This document shows positions 6,718 to 7,111 of a stretch of 7,111 nucleotides of DNA, one piece after another. Where the stretch lies: NCBI GenBank assembly GCA_900546605.1, contig URDV01000116.1, positions 1 through 7,111 on the forward strand, in the 5' to 3' direction. Both the position numbers and the translations under genes were made by a program. The first letter of the stretch is position 1, and the number at the start of each line of letters is the position of its first letter. The notes below the pieces were generated by a model. The model saw only the letters and a program-made list of their open reading frames with translations. It did no database searches and was not told the DNA's origin. Source of the DNA: an uncultured Prevotella sp. (GTDB taxonomy: Bacteria; Bacteroidota; Bacteroidia; Bacteroidales; Bacteroidaceae).

Positions 6718-6757
6718 GAAATAGTAGAGGGGTTGAATAGTAAAGGTGTTAAGGAGT
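6718..6757 (-). repeat. 8-nt phased repeat upstream of the GH20 gene
   Basis: On the minus strand, from 6757 down to 6718, five successive octamers all begin with AC: ACTCCTTA, ACACCTTT, ACTATTCA, ACCCCTCT and ACTATTTC. The same stretch can be seen as three imperfect copies of GTTGAAT-AGTAGAGG on the plus strand (6715-6730, 6732-6746, 6756-6771). It lies 30 nt before the GH20 start codon, where regulatory signals would be expected, but no match to TAnnTTTG is found in it. Confidence 0.45.
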
Positions 6758-6812
6758 TGAATGAGTAGAGGTGCTTATGGCCGTGTTATGCGATACATAG
6801 ATTTAAACTCTG

Positions 6813-6844
6813 AACTTTCAATCTCTTAAACTTTCAATCTCTTA
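6813..6844. repeat. Perfect tandem 16-nt direct repeat
   Basis: AACTTTCAATCTCTTA at 6813-6828 is repeated exactly at 6829-6844 with no spacer. The unit itself splits into two octamers, AACTTTCA and ATCTCTTA, so it keeps the 8-nt phase of the other intergenic arrays. It sits 15 nt past the stop of the partial right-edge gene and about 125 nt before GH20. The repeat is certain; whether it binds anything is unknown. The spacer 6689-6858 otherwise shows no convincing promoter or terminator. Confidence 0.8.
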
Positions 6845-6858
6845 CCCTATGACACTCT

Positions 6859-7111
6859 TTAATGCTTGATTTTGAAGGTGCGACCGTTAACGTTGACAAT
6901 GTAAATGCCAGGAGTTGGGAGGTCAAAGCTGGTTTCACCTTGAGCCAAAACGGTAGCTTGTAACTTGCCTTGTGCATCGAACAATTGTACCTTGGCGCCA
7001 ACGGGTAAGTGTTTAACCCAAAGGCGGTTGCCATCAGTCTCAACCTCAATGGCAGCGTTGGCGCGTGCATCATTCACAGCGGTGATATTTGCCACGTTGA
7101 ATTGGCTCCAT
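6859..7111 (-). CDS. C-terminal end of a larger exported protein with a sorting-like tail (partial)
   Basis: The frame is open from the right edge to a TAA at 6859-6861, giving 83 codons that continue upstream beyond the window. The visible residues begin WSQFNVANITAV. A GTG could be read as a start at 7095, but the frame has no stop before the edge and the sequence is that of a domain tail. The last 60 or so residues (VKHLPVGAKVQLFDAQGK, then LPTPGIYIVNVNGRTFKIKH) match the pattern of Por_Secre_tail-like C-terminal domains: short beta strands, a D-A-Q-G-K turn, a GIYIV strand and a basic end. The tail of the trefoil protein has the same layout, including a preceding TAI/TAV-D/N-A linker. The main part of the protein, and so its function, is outside the window. 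It lies 170 nt upstream of GH20 with no clear terminator between. Confidence 0.8.
   Translation of the reverse strand, partial: WSQFNVANITAVNDARANAAIEVETDGNRLWVKHLPVGAKVQLFDAQGKLQATVLAQGETSFDLPTPGIYIVNVNGRTFKIKH

Noticed and set aside
6834..7073. A 79-residue minus-strand frame overlapping the right-edge gene
   Set aside because: It is out of frame with the sorting-like tail, which has a clear domain pattern and remains open to the window edge. This frame shows no family features.

Overview
The window looks like an accessory, glycan-related stretch of a Bacteroidales chromosome, most likely Prevotella or a close relative. Four things point there: a large acidic fasciclin lipoprotein, Por_Secre_tail-like C-terminal domains of the type IX secretion kind, AT-rich start regions without Shine-Dalgarno sequences, and one good match to the Bacteroidetes -33/-7 promoter (TAnnTTTG). 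Genus is an inference; the window has no marker gene. Every supported protein gene lies on the minus strand.

Layout from left to right, which is downstream to upstream for the genes. Positions 1-107 are non-coding, with a degenerate 8-nt phased repeat and a weak promoter candidate pointing out of the window. A perfect hairpin terminator (108-149) follows. Next is a 733-residue two-FAS1-domain lipoprotein (172-2373), read from a predicted promoter near 2566-2596 with a leader of about 190 nt. The gap 2374-3219 (846 nt) holds that leader, a second very long hairpin terminator (2836-2907), and a structured element bounded by imperfect inverted repeats (2957-3221). Then come a secreted protein with two ricin-type beta-trefoil domains and a secretion-type tail (3220-5049), and a GH20 beta-N-acetylhexosaminidase (5075-6688). 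The right edge holds the last 83 codons and the stop of another gene whose tail also looks like a sorting domain (6859-7111, partial).

The GH20 enzyme and the trefoil protein are 25 nt apart and read as one unit. The enzyme has the complete GH20 active site and should release terminal GlcNAc or GalNAc. The trefoil protein carries four QxW-type motifs and is a plausible glycan-binding partner. No clear promoter or terminator separates GH20 from the partial upstream gene, so the operon may extend off the right edge. The transcript appears to run about 310 nt past the trefoil stop to the hairpin at 2843-2907, which puts the inverted-repeat element in its 3' UTR. The fasciclin gene is a separate unit.

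No defence system, CRISPR array, tRNA, rRNA or transposase gene is visible. The least explained parts are the structured element at 2957-3221, the 8-nt phased repeats in several intergenic gaps, and two unassigned protein modules.
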